This document shows, piece after piece, positions 31,999 to 64,000 of a stretch of DNA of 64,000 bases (positions are counted from its first letter, which is position 1; each line of letters begins with the position of its first letter). The notes beneath the pieces were generated by a model. It saw only the letters and a program-made list of their open reading frames with translations. It searched no databases and was not told where the DNA came from. The translations under genes were made by a program, and so were the position numbers. The DNA comes from Cristatella mucedo (taxonomy: Eukaryota; Bryozoa; Phylactolaemata; Cristatellidae): assembly GCA_009760855.2 (NCBI GenBank), contig WPIO01000064.1, positions 1,228,001-1,292,000 on the forward strand, written 5' to 3'.

Positions 31999-33217
31999 TA
32001 CAACTAGATTTGGCGCAGATTTTGGCGATGCCTACGATTCTGTGCCAATGATTCATTCTGCGCCGCTGGGACATGCGCTCCCCGTGCGCTCACTTCGACA
32101 CGCCACTACCTCTAAGCCCTGAGCAGTGAAACTGCGGCGGCAGCACACTTACAGGACATTATCGCAGGTAACTACAGATGACTTCGCACTTCCGGTGTCT
32201 TCTGACGGCTTATTAGTCACGAAATACAGTAGTCTGCTCGTCAGTCAGTTCAACCGCTTCGTTACACAAAGACTACGCCGACCAGCGCCGAATTACGCGA
32301 ACAGCGTCGTCCGTACGTGTGCGAGCGCGTTCGTGCCTGCGCGCGCTAGTGCGCGCGCGCGCTCGTGCATGTCAGTGCGCGCATGCGCGTGCGAGTGCGT
32401 GCGGTCGCTCTCCTCTTCACCCGCTGCGACGGCTCCCTCCGCAGAAATGGCCGCGTAATGTCGCAGAGGTGGCCGTGCGAGCGGCGAATCGACAGCGAGT
32501 CCTCCTCGGGCAGCGGGCGCCGGTCTTCGCTGCGTTCGCCGAAGGCGCCGCCGAGCGACGTACTTCACCTTACGGCGAGTGGGCGTGCCGAAACTATCGC
32601 GCCTTGTGTGCACAAGATTGCGGGCGGGCGCTATTGACGCACGCTAAACGGGAGCCTGTTTGCGAAGCATTCAGCCCGACGGCGCACCTCTCGAACTGCG
32701 AGCGAGCCTCTGCGGCCCCGTGCTTCCTTGCGGGCGCGCCAACGTTGGCGCGCACCATTCCAGTCTACCAAGCTGCCTACGTTTCCCCGCTCGCCATTCT
32801 ACGGCTGACCGACCGGAAAAACATGGCGACCGGCTAGCTCCGTGAGAAGCTCGCCCCGCCCCGCCCCCCCCCCCGCCGCCGAGCTAAGCGAACGCTCAGC
32901 TGCGGGATGCCTGGCTCTGCGTGGCCGAAAGATTTCTCGATCGGTTGCTTCTTCCTCGCCGGTCCGCTTTCGCCGCTTCGTCCGGCGGGCTCTGTCGCCG
33001 CGCGAGTCGCGCCGGAAGCTCTGCCCGGCAGACAGACTGAATCGTCGATCGCTAGACGGCGCTGCTAAGCGGCTGCTACGAGCGGCGCAGAGCCGGAGTC
33101 TCGACAGGTGGCTGCCCGGGCGAAGCGACGATCTCCGCGCCTCCGCCGCCGCCGCCCCGTTGCTAGGAAGGCGCGGGGCGACCTGCAGAAGTAGAAATTA
33201 TTACAAAGCGCGCGCTC

Positions 33218-33341
33218 GCTCGGAGGTCGTTCTGAGGGCACGGGCACGGGCGTGCTCGCGCGCTTCCGTCCAGGAGAGAGGCGACTGCTCGCAGCTGCCC
33301 CGCGCGCACCATTGCTCCTTCGGTGAAGAGCTTATTTGCAA
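33218..33341 (+). repeat. Dispersed GC-rich repeat, copy 1
   Basis: The segment from CGGAGGTCGTTCTGAGG to GGTGAAGAGCTTATTT is repeated at 37372-37491 in the same orientation with scattered differences. Confidence 0.85.
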
Positions 33342-33557
33342 CCACCAATTTGACGAATGCTCACGATTGGCGCCGGAGGCTCAAGTTGCGACTCGCGTGG
33401 CTTTACTTGGTGCACGCCTAACCGCACGCGCTGGCGCGCTCGCGGTTTCGCTCCGCGCGAGTGAAGCCGCTGGCTCGAGGCTCTGTCGCCTCAGTAATGA
33501 CGCGCACGCTACAGCATCCAGCGTCAGAACCCAGCGGCCTTCCGCTCACTCGTGCAC

Positions 33558-33560
<3 letters not shown>

Positions 33561-33632
<72 letters not shown>
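33561..33632 (+). repeat. (CT)n microsatellite
   Basis: CT dinucleotide run with one interruption. Confidence 0.95.
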
Positions 33633-34146
33633 AAATAACGAAAGCATTTTTAGCGCTCCCGATAAAAGTCATTGCTCGCACCGCGGCGGCGTGGAAAACT
33701 ATTTCGCGACTGTCGGACTAAGTGGACAAGAAGTGCGTGGGTGGCAAGCGGTGCAGCGACTGTTTCGGAGCGGGTGGCATCGACTGCGGGTACAACGAAG
33801 CTTAACAGCGGGCATTCGCTGTAGCAAACTTGAAGAGGCGCCCGCTTGTTGACTTGGCTGGCGAAGGATGCCAACAATGCGTGCGCATTACACTGCGCAC
33901 GACGATCGTCATATTGCGCGTAGTAATTAAACTAAACTACGCAGCATACCGAGACATGCAAGACTCCTTCTTTGCTCGTTTTTGCGGCTTACCCACCTTT
34001 TCCCCCGGACCTCGGGTGGCCATATTGTCCGTCGCTGGCGACCAATAGGACGCTGAGAACGTTTGCAAACCTTCGTGGCTCGTGCTAATATCCTAAAAGA
34101 GCTGCAACCTGAGCCTTTGTACAGCTGCGACAGATGTAGGAGCGCG

Positions 34147-34236
34147 CTGCCTAGATTATGATCTGCCTAGATTATGATCTGCCTAGATTATGATCTGCCT
34201 AGATTATGATCTGCCTAGACTATGATCTGCCTAGAT
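34147..34236 (+). repeat. 16-bp tandem repeat, about 5.6 units
   Basis: Units of CTGCCTAGATTATGAT are repeated almost without change (one T-to-C change in unit five) and end in a diverged partial unit. There are no spacers, so it is not a CRISPR-type array. Confidence 0.95.
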
Positions 34237-34594
34237 GCAGATGTAGGAGCGAGCTGCTGTAATTAGCGAAGCGCCCTGACACCAATGTGCACGCCTCACC
34301 TGTGGCCAATAGTTAAGCCATCGACGCAGCGAAGCGTCCGGCCACTAATGCTATATTTCGTGTCGCCTGCCTGCGATTGATCGAGCTCTCTAATATGTGC
34401 TCGTTAAGAGTAATAGAGTCTCGTTTACCGCGCACGTTCGCCTGCTGCGTCTCCGTGAGACTCACACAAGACCTGACGCCGCCGGAGCCGCTGTTACACA
34501 GGACAGTGTCGTCCGTGACTCTCAACTACTACGACTCAGCGAAGAGAGTCCACAGGCAGTGAGCTCTCGTGGTTAGTGAGAACGTGAACAACTT

Positions 34595-34965
34595 CAGCAC
34601 GCATAAGCACACAAAGGACAATTCATTCACAAGGATCCAGCAAATGCTGTGAGGAACAGGTGCAATTTAAGCTAGCGTTTGAATTTCATAAGGTCAGAGA
34701 ATGTCTCGACGTCAGCCGTAAGTCATCTCCAGGCTTCGGAAGCATGCAAACTTTGACAGGCACAGTAAGCGCGAGTGTTGCTAGAGGTACTGGAGGTGCA
34801 ATCGGCAAACGATTCAAGGTTGGCTCGAGGCACTGCTACGCGACTCCAGTCAGAAGGGCGGGCGGGCGGGCGGTGCGATGCCAGGCCTGATTGAGGAGTA
34901 GCTCGGATAGCTAGGCTGGGGGCATGATAACGAAGTGACCTGAAGATGAGCGACCTCGAAGTCGA
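34595..34965 (-). mobile_element. L2-like LINE family B, decayed 3' portion
   Basis: Reverse-orientation blocks match the 3' UTR and C-terminal region (CAGCACGCATAAGCACA; GGTCAGAGAATGTCTCGACG; GAAGTGACCTGAAGATGAGCG), interrupted by a GGGC tetranucleotide run near 34,857. Confidence 0.65.
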
Positions 34966-36827
34966 GGCGCGCGCCGCGCGACGGCGAGCTGCGCTGCTGC
35001 CCCCGAGCGCGCGCGCTCGCAGCGACTCGACTTGCGCTCGCGCTGAGTCGGCGAAGCGGGAGCGCAACTCGGCGCGAGCTCGTCTTCGCTCCACAGTTCG
35101 AGACGCGGCGCGGCGGCGCTCCTTAGAAGAGCACCGCCCGCGCCGCGTCTTCGTATGAAGGCGCGCGGCGCGGCGCTCAATGGCGGCAGTCCGAAATGCT
35201 ATTGACGCGCCGCCATTTACGTTAGCGCTCGGCCCGCTTGTTCGAGCGGGAGCCTGCGCCGCCGCCGCTGCAGCCGCCAGCGGCGGCGGCGGCCGTAGCC
35301 GGGTCGATGCGGCACCGAGGTCGGCTTGCGGCGCGGCGCGACCGCCGCGGCGGGCGACGCGCAGCGGCGACAGCATCAGTTTCCGATCTTTGCCGCTCGG
35401 ATTCCGCCGCCGACAGGATTCCGCTGCCGCGGCAGCGGCCGCGCTCGATACTTTGAGCTCGTCTTCGGTAATCGCTTTTCGCGCGGCAGAGCGACGCGCG
35501 TCATGAAACTCGATCCGAAGGCGTCGCCCGCCGCCGCGAGCGCTCCCGCTCGTGCGTCGCCGAGACTGGGGCGGCGGAGCCACGCGCAGGTGGCGCCGGC
35601 GCGCGGCCGGCCTCCGTCGAGACCTCGCGCCGGTGTTCTGTGCGCGGTCGCGGGGCGCGCTCGAGGAGGAAGCGCGCGCACTGGCGAAGCGCTGCGGTAG
35701 CACGAAAGTGCCACTTCCCCACCCCCGAATGGTGGCTCCGAACTATTGTCTGCTCTTTTGAAGGCATTACACAGGCGCCGATAGAGCAAAGTGTATCCCG
35801 TTACTCTTAACGCGTCATGTAATTGTCTCTGTGCATGTCTCCGATTTCTCGTACGTTCTCTCGCCGACGCGAGCGTGCTCGCGTCCATCCTCGCGTCGGC
35901 GAGCTACTCTTTAGCTGAGCGCGATCGGCTTCCGTTCGCCGCGCGCTCGAGCGCCAGAAAAGCCGATTTGAATCAAGAGTGTGACAGCGGCGTACAAAAG
36001 TCACACGCAAGGCAGCTGGCAACCGACTAAGAAGTCACGTGCCGTCGTGTTATGTACTCGCGGAAGCTTAATAAATATCTTAACGCGTCGGGCGAAATGT
36101 GTGCACCCTGCGGTGCGTAGAATGTCAGCCTGAAAGTTGTACGAGAGAGCCATTCGGTGGCCGTAGTCGTTAGAGGTGCGTGAACATCAGCGGAGAATGA
36201 GCACAAGCAGCACTAAGCGAGAATGGCGGTCGGGTCATCGTCAGGACGCGGCGCCTGCGACGCTCGGCTCTTGCTGTCTTTCAATCGGCTGCGCGGCTAA
36301 GTGTTCTAATTAGCGGCCGGCACTCAGTCGAGAAGAGGAGGCCGCGAGCGGCTTGAATACGAGCTGCTACGGCCTGCGGGCAGCCGAGCTAGCGGGCGAT
36401 GGCTGACTGGGTACGCGGCGTGCGGTTAACAGCGAGCCACTTTTCGCATTTCTTTCGGGCGCGTCGACGAGGGCTGCGCCGCGATTCCACCCAGCGGCGG
36501 CCTGCGACCGCGGAGCCATGGCTGCCGCTGACGCAGGGCGCCGCTGCCGCCCACGAGCGCCGCCGAACGGCAAGCACGAGGCTTAGCGGAATTATCGACA
36601 CTGCGACGAAAGTGCACTTTAAACGATCGGTAAACCTCATTAAGCCTGCCGCCGAGTAGCGAGGCGAGTCGTGACGGTTTGGTTTACTCTTAAGCGGGCG
36701 GTCGCGGCAAACTGCGGCGATTAAAGTAAGGTACTAAAAGGTACTAAAGTACCTAAAGTAGGCGGTGCGCGCGGCCGCGCGGCGGGCGCACGAACGCGAC
36801 AGCGCCGCGCGCGCCCGCCGCCGCTAG

Positions 36828-36832
36828 CCGCC

Positions 36833-36901
<69 letters not shown>
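36828..36901 (+). repeat. (CCG)n microsatellite, imperfect
   Basis: CCG units with a few interruptions. Confidence 0.95.
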
Positions 36902-37095
36902 CTTGGCGAATGTGCCTCTAAGCGCGCGTGAGCGCCGATGGTCGATCTTTCTCGGTCAACAAGTGCTAACACGGAGCGGCTGAATGGTGCGCGTGCGCCG
37001 CGCGCACCTGCGTGCTATTGACGCCCGCAGTTGGACGAGAAGTGAGCAACTCGAGAGGGGGTGGGCTGATCGGCTTTCGGTTCGGCCGCGGCGCG

Positions 37096-37215
37096 TCGGG
37101 ACACGTGCTGACGGCGGCGGCGGTGGCAGCGGCGGCGGCGGCGGCGGCGGCGGCTGCGGTGGCTAGCGGTGGCGGCGGAGGTGGCTAGCGCCGCCGCGTT
37201 GGCTCTTTGCCTCCG
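37096..37215 (+). repeat. GC-rich dispersed repeat carrying (CGG)n, copy 1
   Basis: CGGGACACGTGCTGA, a CGG tract, then GCCGCCGCGTTGGC(T)CTTT. The same order occurs at about 41,335-41,465, so the CGG tract travels inside a larger repeated unit. Confidence 0.75.
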
Positions 37216-37371
37216 CTGCGCGCGTCGGCCCAGCGGTCGCGCCTTTAAATGCAGGCTCGACAGCGATAGACCAACCGCCTGATGCCGGAAGCGGCTCGCG
37301 CGGTAGCGCCTCGATGTCGCTGGCGGATCCAGTCGGTGGCAGTGGCGTGCCGGCACTCGCCGAGGCCGCTC

Positions 37372-37491
37372 GCTCGGAGGGCGTTCTGAGGACACCGGCT
37401 CGGGCGTGCCCGCGAGCTTCCGCCCGGTAGAGAGGCGGCTACTCGCAGCTGCCCTGCACGCACCATTACTCCTTCAGTGAAGAGCTTATTT
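37372..37491 (+). repeat. Dispersed GC-rich repeat, copy 2
   Basis: Second copy of the segment at 33218-33341 (GCGTTCTGAGGAC, CTACTCGCAGCTGCCC, CAGTGAAGAGCTTATTTT). The stretch 37492-37900 upstream of the next gene is GC-rich and is its likely promoter or 5' UTR. Confidence 0.85.
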
Positions 37492-37900
37492 TCGCGAAGT
37501 GGTTTCAATGACCTTTAGCGCCATAATAGAAAAGTCGCCACAATGGCACTTTATTATGTAAATAATGCGCGGCTGTTGATGCAAGGATTTGCTCGGGACT
37601 CATTGGAAACTCCGGCCGCAGCGTCACTCGGGAGTAGAGTTACCATGGCCAGCGGCGGCGGCGGCGGCAGCGGCGGCGCTGGAGGCGTAGGCGACTATCG
37701 TTCGTCGGCGGCTCATCGCGCATTATAGCCCCAGCATCCGGCAGAGCCGGCCGCCTAGCCAGTGCGGGCATCGGCCAGCGTTTGCCGCGCGCGGGCGCGC
37801 GCACATCCGGTGCGGCGGCGTCCGCTAGGGCCGGAAGCAGGGTCGCGAAGCAGGGACGAGCGCTAGGAGCCGTCGACGAGACGCGCCGCTCTCTTCGACC

Positions 37901-49112
<11,212 letters not shown>

Positions 49113-49327
49113 GCGGCCGGAAGCCGGCAATGTGGCAGCGGCGTAAAACAGCCGCTTTGGTGGAGCAGAAAGCCACGGCAGCACGAGAGATCAGGTTTTC
49201 AACTCGGTCCCGCTGACGACTATCCCGCCTGTTGAGCTCTCATGCAACAGTGTGGGTAGCCGTGCGCCCTTGTTTCCAGCGGCAACAGCCGCCCGTGAAA
49301 AGTTTAGCAGAAGACAGTCAAAACAGA

Positions 49328-49333
49328 TTTATT
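49328..49333 (-). promoter_or_regulatory. Candidate poly(A) signal of the tetraspanin gene
   Basis: AATAAA on the minus strand, about 300 bases after the tetraspanin stop. It lies beyond the opposing gene's signal, so the two transcripts would overlap. Confidence 0.5.
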
Positions 49334-49384
49334 TACTAGTCCCAGCCGAAGCGCATGATATCGTGCGAAGAAAATACAAAGACC

Positions 49385-49390
49385 AATAAA
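49385..49390 (+). promoter_or_regulatory. Candidate poly(A) signal of the DTHD1-like gene
   Basis: AATAAA 273 bases after the stop codon. Confidence 0.5.
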
Positions 49391-49452
49391 TGTATCGAGC
49401 TGAAATGCCAACAGTTAGCCGGCATGGAAGTGTGCAGCACGTGTAAGCAGGG

Positions 49453-49489
49453 AGCCGGTCAACGCAAATAACATTTGCGGTGACCGGCT
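49453..49489. repeat. 17-bp inverted repeat with one mismatch, 3-base loop
   Basis: AGCCGGTCAACGCAAAT at 49453-49469 faces ATTTGCGGTGACCGGCT at 49473-49489, with one mispaired position. Confidence 0.95.
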
Positions 49490-49498
49490 ACTTGCGTA

Positions 49499-49543
49499 TC
49501 CTTACTGTTCGAGCTCGAACAGTTCGAGCTCGAACAGTAAGGA
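49499..49543. repeat. 45-bp near-perfect palindrome
   Basis: 22 bp on each side of a single central A pair perfectly. The core is two copies of the self-complementary GTTCGAGCTCGAAC. It lies between the stop codons of two convergent genes. Confidence 0.97.
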
Positions 49544-49633
49544 GCTCGATAATTTCGACATTTCAGAGTAGTAGTAGTAGCAGAATGGAAGCAGAATTTA
49601 GAAAGCTTGCACCAATGACGTCAGCTCCCCCTT

Positions 49634-61390
<11,757 letters not shown>

Positions 61391-61779
61391 CTACAAGCCA
61401 CAGCATGAAAACTGCCAAATTGCCAAAACCCAGAGACAGAAGCAGCTGAAGCTTGTAGCAGTATTTCTTACAAATCGATGATGAGCCACGTGACAGCAAC
61501 ACCGGAGGCTGGGTAGGCACAGCCACCGATGGCACTACACCGAGGGCAGCCGCTTTCAGGCATCGGCAAGCTTTTAGAGGACAAGCAAGAGCGGCTAAAT
61601 ATCAGTGAAATATCGGCTGAATTCGAGCGCCACCAGTTCACACAAAGCAACCCGGATCTGCAACGTCCACACCAGTGCTCTAGTTCTACTTGACCTATTG
61701 ACCTCTAGTAGTCCTACTTGACCTATTGGTACCCTTTGATGCCACCTATCCAACATCTTGTCAGCCTGACTGCCAGGGT

Positions 61780-62045
61780 TGTGGCAGAGTTCGAAAATCT
61801 GTCCAGCCGGGTCCAATCCGTGCCGCACGCTGGTCAGGTCTACCCAAGCCAGTTCAGTCATCTTCAGGGCTCCACAAGGATCTATTGTCGGTCTTTCGCT
61901 ATTCTCCATTATTTATACAGAGGAGCCTCTTCAGAATGTAATACACGCCCGTGGTATCGGTTGTCGCTTCTATAGCGACGACATTCAGCAACACAGATCA
62001 CTCCACCCTCGCAAGTCAGCTGTAGCGATTGATAAATTGTCACTT
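61780..62045 (+). mobile_element. L2-like LINE family A, RT palm fragment
   Basis: Frame-shifted remnants match SDRVQSV..GQVS, the PKGSILGPLLFSIYT region and YADDTQ (here an FYSDDIQ-like motif near 61,968). Confidence 0.7.
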
Positions 62046-62124
62046 CTACTTGTGCTTCTGCTCTTCTTCGAGCGTACATCGAGCGTACACGAATCAGTGT
62101 ATAGATAATAAATAAATAGATACT

Positions 62125-62285
62125 AGCCGATTTAACAGCCTCTTTTTTAAAGCGACAGAACAGTCTTTACGGCTATCACTGCCTCTTGCAGTTTCGATAA
62201 AGGATCGCCGCCCACCGTAGGATTCGAACCCACGACATCGGGACCGAGGTCGTGAAAAGCAACCACTGTACCTAGTGTGCCAAGC
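62125..62285 (-). mobile_element. tRNA-derived SINE family 2
   Basis: On the minus strand the A-box-like TAGGTACAGTGG, the perfect B box GGTTCGAATCC and a tail ending GAGGCTGTTAAATCGGCT. Confidence 0.8.
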
Positions 62286-62431
62286 TCAAAGCCTGAGAAT
62301 CTACTAACCTGCGGCCCTGACTGCATCCGTTCATGCATGCTTTTTAGCATCCTTGTGATACAGCTTCGATACTAGTTTACTTTTGCAAGCATGTCTTAGC
62401 ACGATGTCGCGTACGTTGCATAGAGCTGCAA

Positions 62432-62498
62432 AGTGCCTGGATAGAAGGTTAGTTCTATTAGGGTGCTATACAAATAACTGATTATTATTATTATTATT
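62432..62498 (+). mobile_element. SINE family 1 / LINE family B 3' tail
   Basis: AAGTGCCTGGATAGAAGGTT, then AGGGTGCTATACAAAT and (ATT)n. It is too short to say which of the two it came from. Confidence 0.6.
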
Positions 62499-62608
62499 CA
62501 ACTGAGTGCTTGCAATGCTGACGTTAGATCGGGGATTTCCTTCCAAGAGATGATGGTGGGACTAAATTCCTTCATAGGAAACCGTACAAAGACCAGACGA
62601 AAAATTAC

Positions 62609-63125
62609 TAAATAATAATAATAATAATGCACTTGACAAAGCACCCTCGGAGAACTCAATCTCTTTCTAGGTGCTTTACATTTTCTGCAAAGGAAGCGAA
62701 ATCGCACGGCTAGTGGTAAAATAATAAACAGCAATAAACAACAAGAATAACATAGTTAGGGGTGACTTGCACAATGTCAGCATTTAAAAATGGTTAGTAG
62801 CAGCATGCACAGTGTCAGCACACATAAGCACATACAGGTCGAGGCACAGAGACCTACTAAATGCTGTGATAAATAGGTGCATTTCTAATTTCTTTTTAAA
62901 TATGGTCAAGTCAGGGGATTTCGTGAGTTCCAGGCTTTGGGAGCACACGAACTAAAGGCAAGGTCTCCAAAGGATTTGCGGTTGTATAAATAAACAGATT
63001 CCAAAAAGCTGGTGGTAGGATGCTTAACTTGGTGGGGCAGAAGATCTTACAGGTAGGCTGGAGCCAAAGAATGAAGGGACCTAAAAGTGAGTGACAAAAC
63101 CTTGAAGTCAGTTCGTTGCTTGATT
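62609..63125 (-). mobile_element. L2-like LINE family B 3' end
   Basis: (AAT)n, terminal hairpin, 3' UTR and the last part of ORF2 in reverse orientation, moderately diverged. Confidence 0.85.
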
Positions 63126-63460
63126 TACTTACTACTTGTTATTATTACTACTTATTGTTAATGACTTAGCACTCACTCTTAATTTGAGGAAGCCTCGTGA
63201 AACCATAGTTGAGTGCTAGTAATCCGAGTGTCCTCTTTTGCAGACCACCTTAAGTTTAAAAAGTTTTATTCAGAAGACCGTGTTCGATCGCTGTCTAATT
63301 CTGGGTACTCAGACGACAATGGTAGTTATTGGCCTTGCTTGCTCGGTGGTTCTCTGAGGAGGAAAGTATCACATCTATTCACGTAAGGGTGCACGGCAGC
63401 CATAAAAGCAGCAGAGTATATGATGCCCAGGGCTGTGCAACCCAAGCAAAAGAAAAGAAA

Positions 63461-63612
63461 TAAGCTGATTTAACAGCCTCATTTTATATATCGGCAGAGG
63501 AGCCTTCTCGGCTATCACACCCACTTGCGTGCTGTAGTCAATAAACGATCGACCACTGTAGGACTCGAACCGGCAAACCGGTCATGAGAGGCCACCACCA
63601 ACCCCTGGGCTA
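63461..63612 (-). mobile_element. tRNA-derived SINE family 2
   Basis: B box GGTTCGAGTCC and a tail ending GAGGCTGTTAAATCAGCTT on the minus strand. The rest of 63126-64000 has no recognised gene; a small family A scrap may lie at about 63,255-63,300. Confidence 0.75.
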
Positions 63613-64000
63613 AGACCCAGGGGCAATGCAAGCCATGTCATCTTACCAGTCCTGCAGTACCTATGGTCCGGGTGAGAACAGGTTAAAAGTACACAGCCAC
63701 TCAGCTATAAGGACCACATTATGTAGCCTCTTGAGGAGAGGTAATTTCATTAGACCAGGCAATAGTAACAGCTATGGCAGCATGGTTATCGATCATAGTG
63801 CAGCCTTGGCCACGCAACATTATGTTCATTCTACAAGTAAAGCACAGCGTCGGATGGCCCGCTGAACCGTTAATACCAGTGCTGCACTGAATGAAGGCTT
63901 CCACGTGGTCTTACTAGATGAGCATCGGAGTAAGACAGCCGGTCTCTTTCTGCTTGAGTCGACGTTACAGGGGCGGATTTATCTAAGCATGGGGCTAGGC

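Larger units (their letters stand above)
32000..34590. other. GC-rich, CpG-dense region without a supported exon
   Basis: Long open frames exist but are Arg/Ala/Ser-rich, overlap on both strands and show no domain. It holds a (CT)n tract, a segment repeated at 37.4 kb and a 16-bp tandem repeat. It may contain promoter or 5' UTR sequence of an unrecognised gene. Confidence 0.4.
34970..37371. other. GC-rich region, trinucleotide tracts, no supported exon
   Basis: Open frames on both strands (the longest is minus 35703-34723) follow from GC content and show no domain. It includes the (CCG)n tract at 36828-36901 and a GGC-rich tract at about 37108-37190. Confidence 0.4.

Noticed and set aside
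32842-33852. 336-codon plus-strand frame
   Set aside because: Runs through a (CT)n microsatellite and shows no conserved motif.
34147-34236. Possible CRISPR-like array
   Set aside because: Repeats are directly contiguous with no spacers, in an animal genome; it is a minisatellite.
34723-35703. 327-codon minus-strand frame
   Set aside because: Ser/Arg/Ala-rich without a domain, with rival frames on both strands; expected from very high GC. It also overlaps a LINE B fragment.
61468-61570. Possible tetraspanin exon with a GC..C motif upstream of the TM3 exon
   Set aside because: No hydrophobic segment 2 pattern, and the candidate donor is in the wrong phase for the TM3 exon.
62200-62285. Possible tRNA gene
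   Set aside because: The A and B boxes are good, but no full cloverleaf follows and the same head plus tail occurs in other copies; it is a SINE.

Overview
The window is nuclear DNA of an intron-bearing animal with motile cilia. The evidence is GT/GC-AG introns in three genes of animal families (a radial-spoke protein, a ZU5/UPA/death-domain protein and a tetraspanin), many long microsatellites, and a dense load of non-LTR retrotransposons, tRNA-derived SINEs and Ty3/Gypsy remains. The exact animal lineage cannot be fixed from this window.

Layout. 1-~670: an AT-rich block with prokaryote- or phage-style coding (Shine-Dalgarno, short gap between genes, no introns), broken by homopolymer frameshifts and ending abruptly; it may be an assembly chimera. 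~1.1-5.5 kb: a minus-strand Ty3/Gypsy relic cut by an L2-like LINE (family A) and by a LINE 3' tail (family B). 6.28-11.37 kb: a complete seven-exon RSPH1 gene on the minus strand, extremely GC-rich, with trinucleotide and hexanucleotide tracts beside splice donors and palindromes in intron 1. 12-32 kb: microsatellites, a LINE fragment with a CCHC knuckle and an R2/NeSL-type endonuclease-like domain, many SINEs, and several L2-like copies, the best with a 427-codon reverse-transcriptase frame (29.6-30.9 kb). 32-37.8 kb: GC-rich DNA with repeated segments but no exon I can support. 37.90-49.11 kb: a five-exon plus-strand gene encoding two ZU5 domains, a UPA-like region and a death domain (DTHD1-like). 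49.63-61.39 kb: five C-terminal exons of a minus-strand tetraspanin (CD63-like architecture), with its N-terminal exons not found; its long introns hold nested LINEs and SINEs. 61.4-64 kb: more LINE and SINE fragments.

How the parts relate. RSPH1 builds the radial-spoke head of motile 9+2 axonemes. The DTHD1-like protein is probably a cytoplasmic signalling or scaffold protein. The tetraspanin is a four-pass membrane organiser. The DTHD1-like and tetraspanin genes converge, and their predicted poly(A) signals lie past each other, so their 3' ends probably overlap. Two strong hairpins lie between their stop codons. LINE family B and SINE family 1 share a 3' hairpin, which looks like a LINE-SINE mobilisation pair. 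Some family B copies look only a few percent apart, so activity may be fairly recent.
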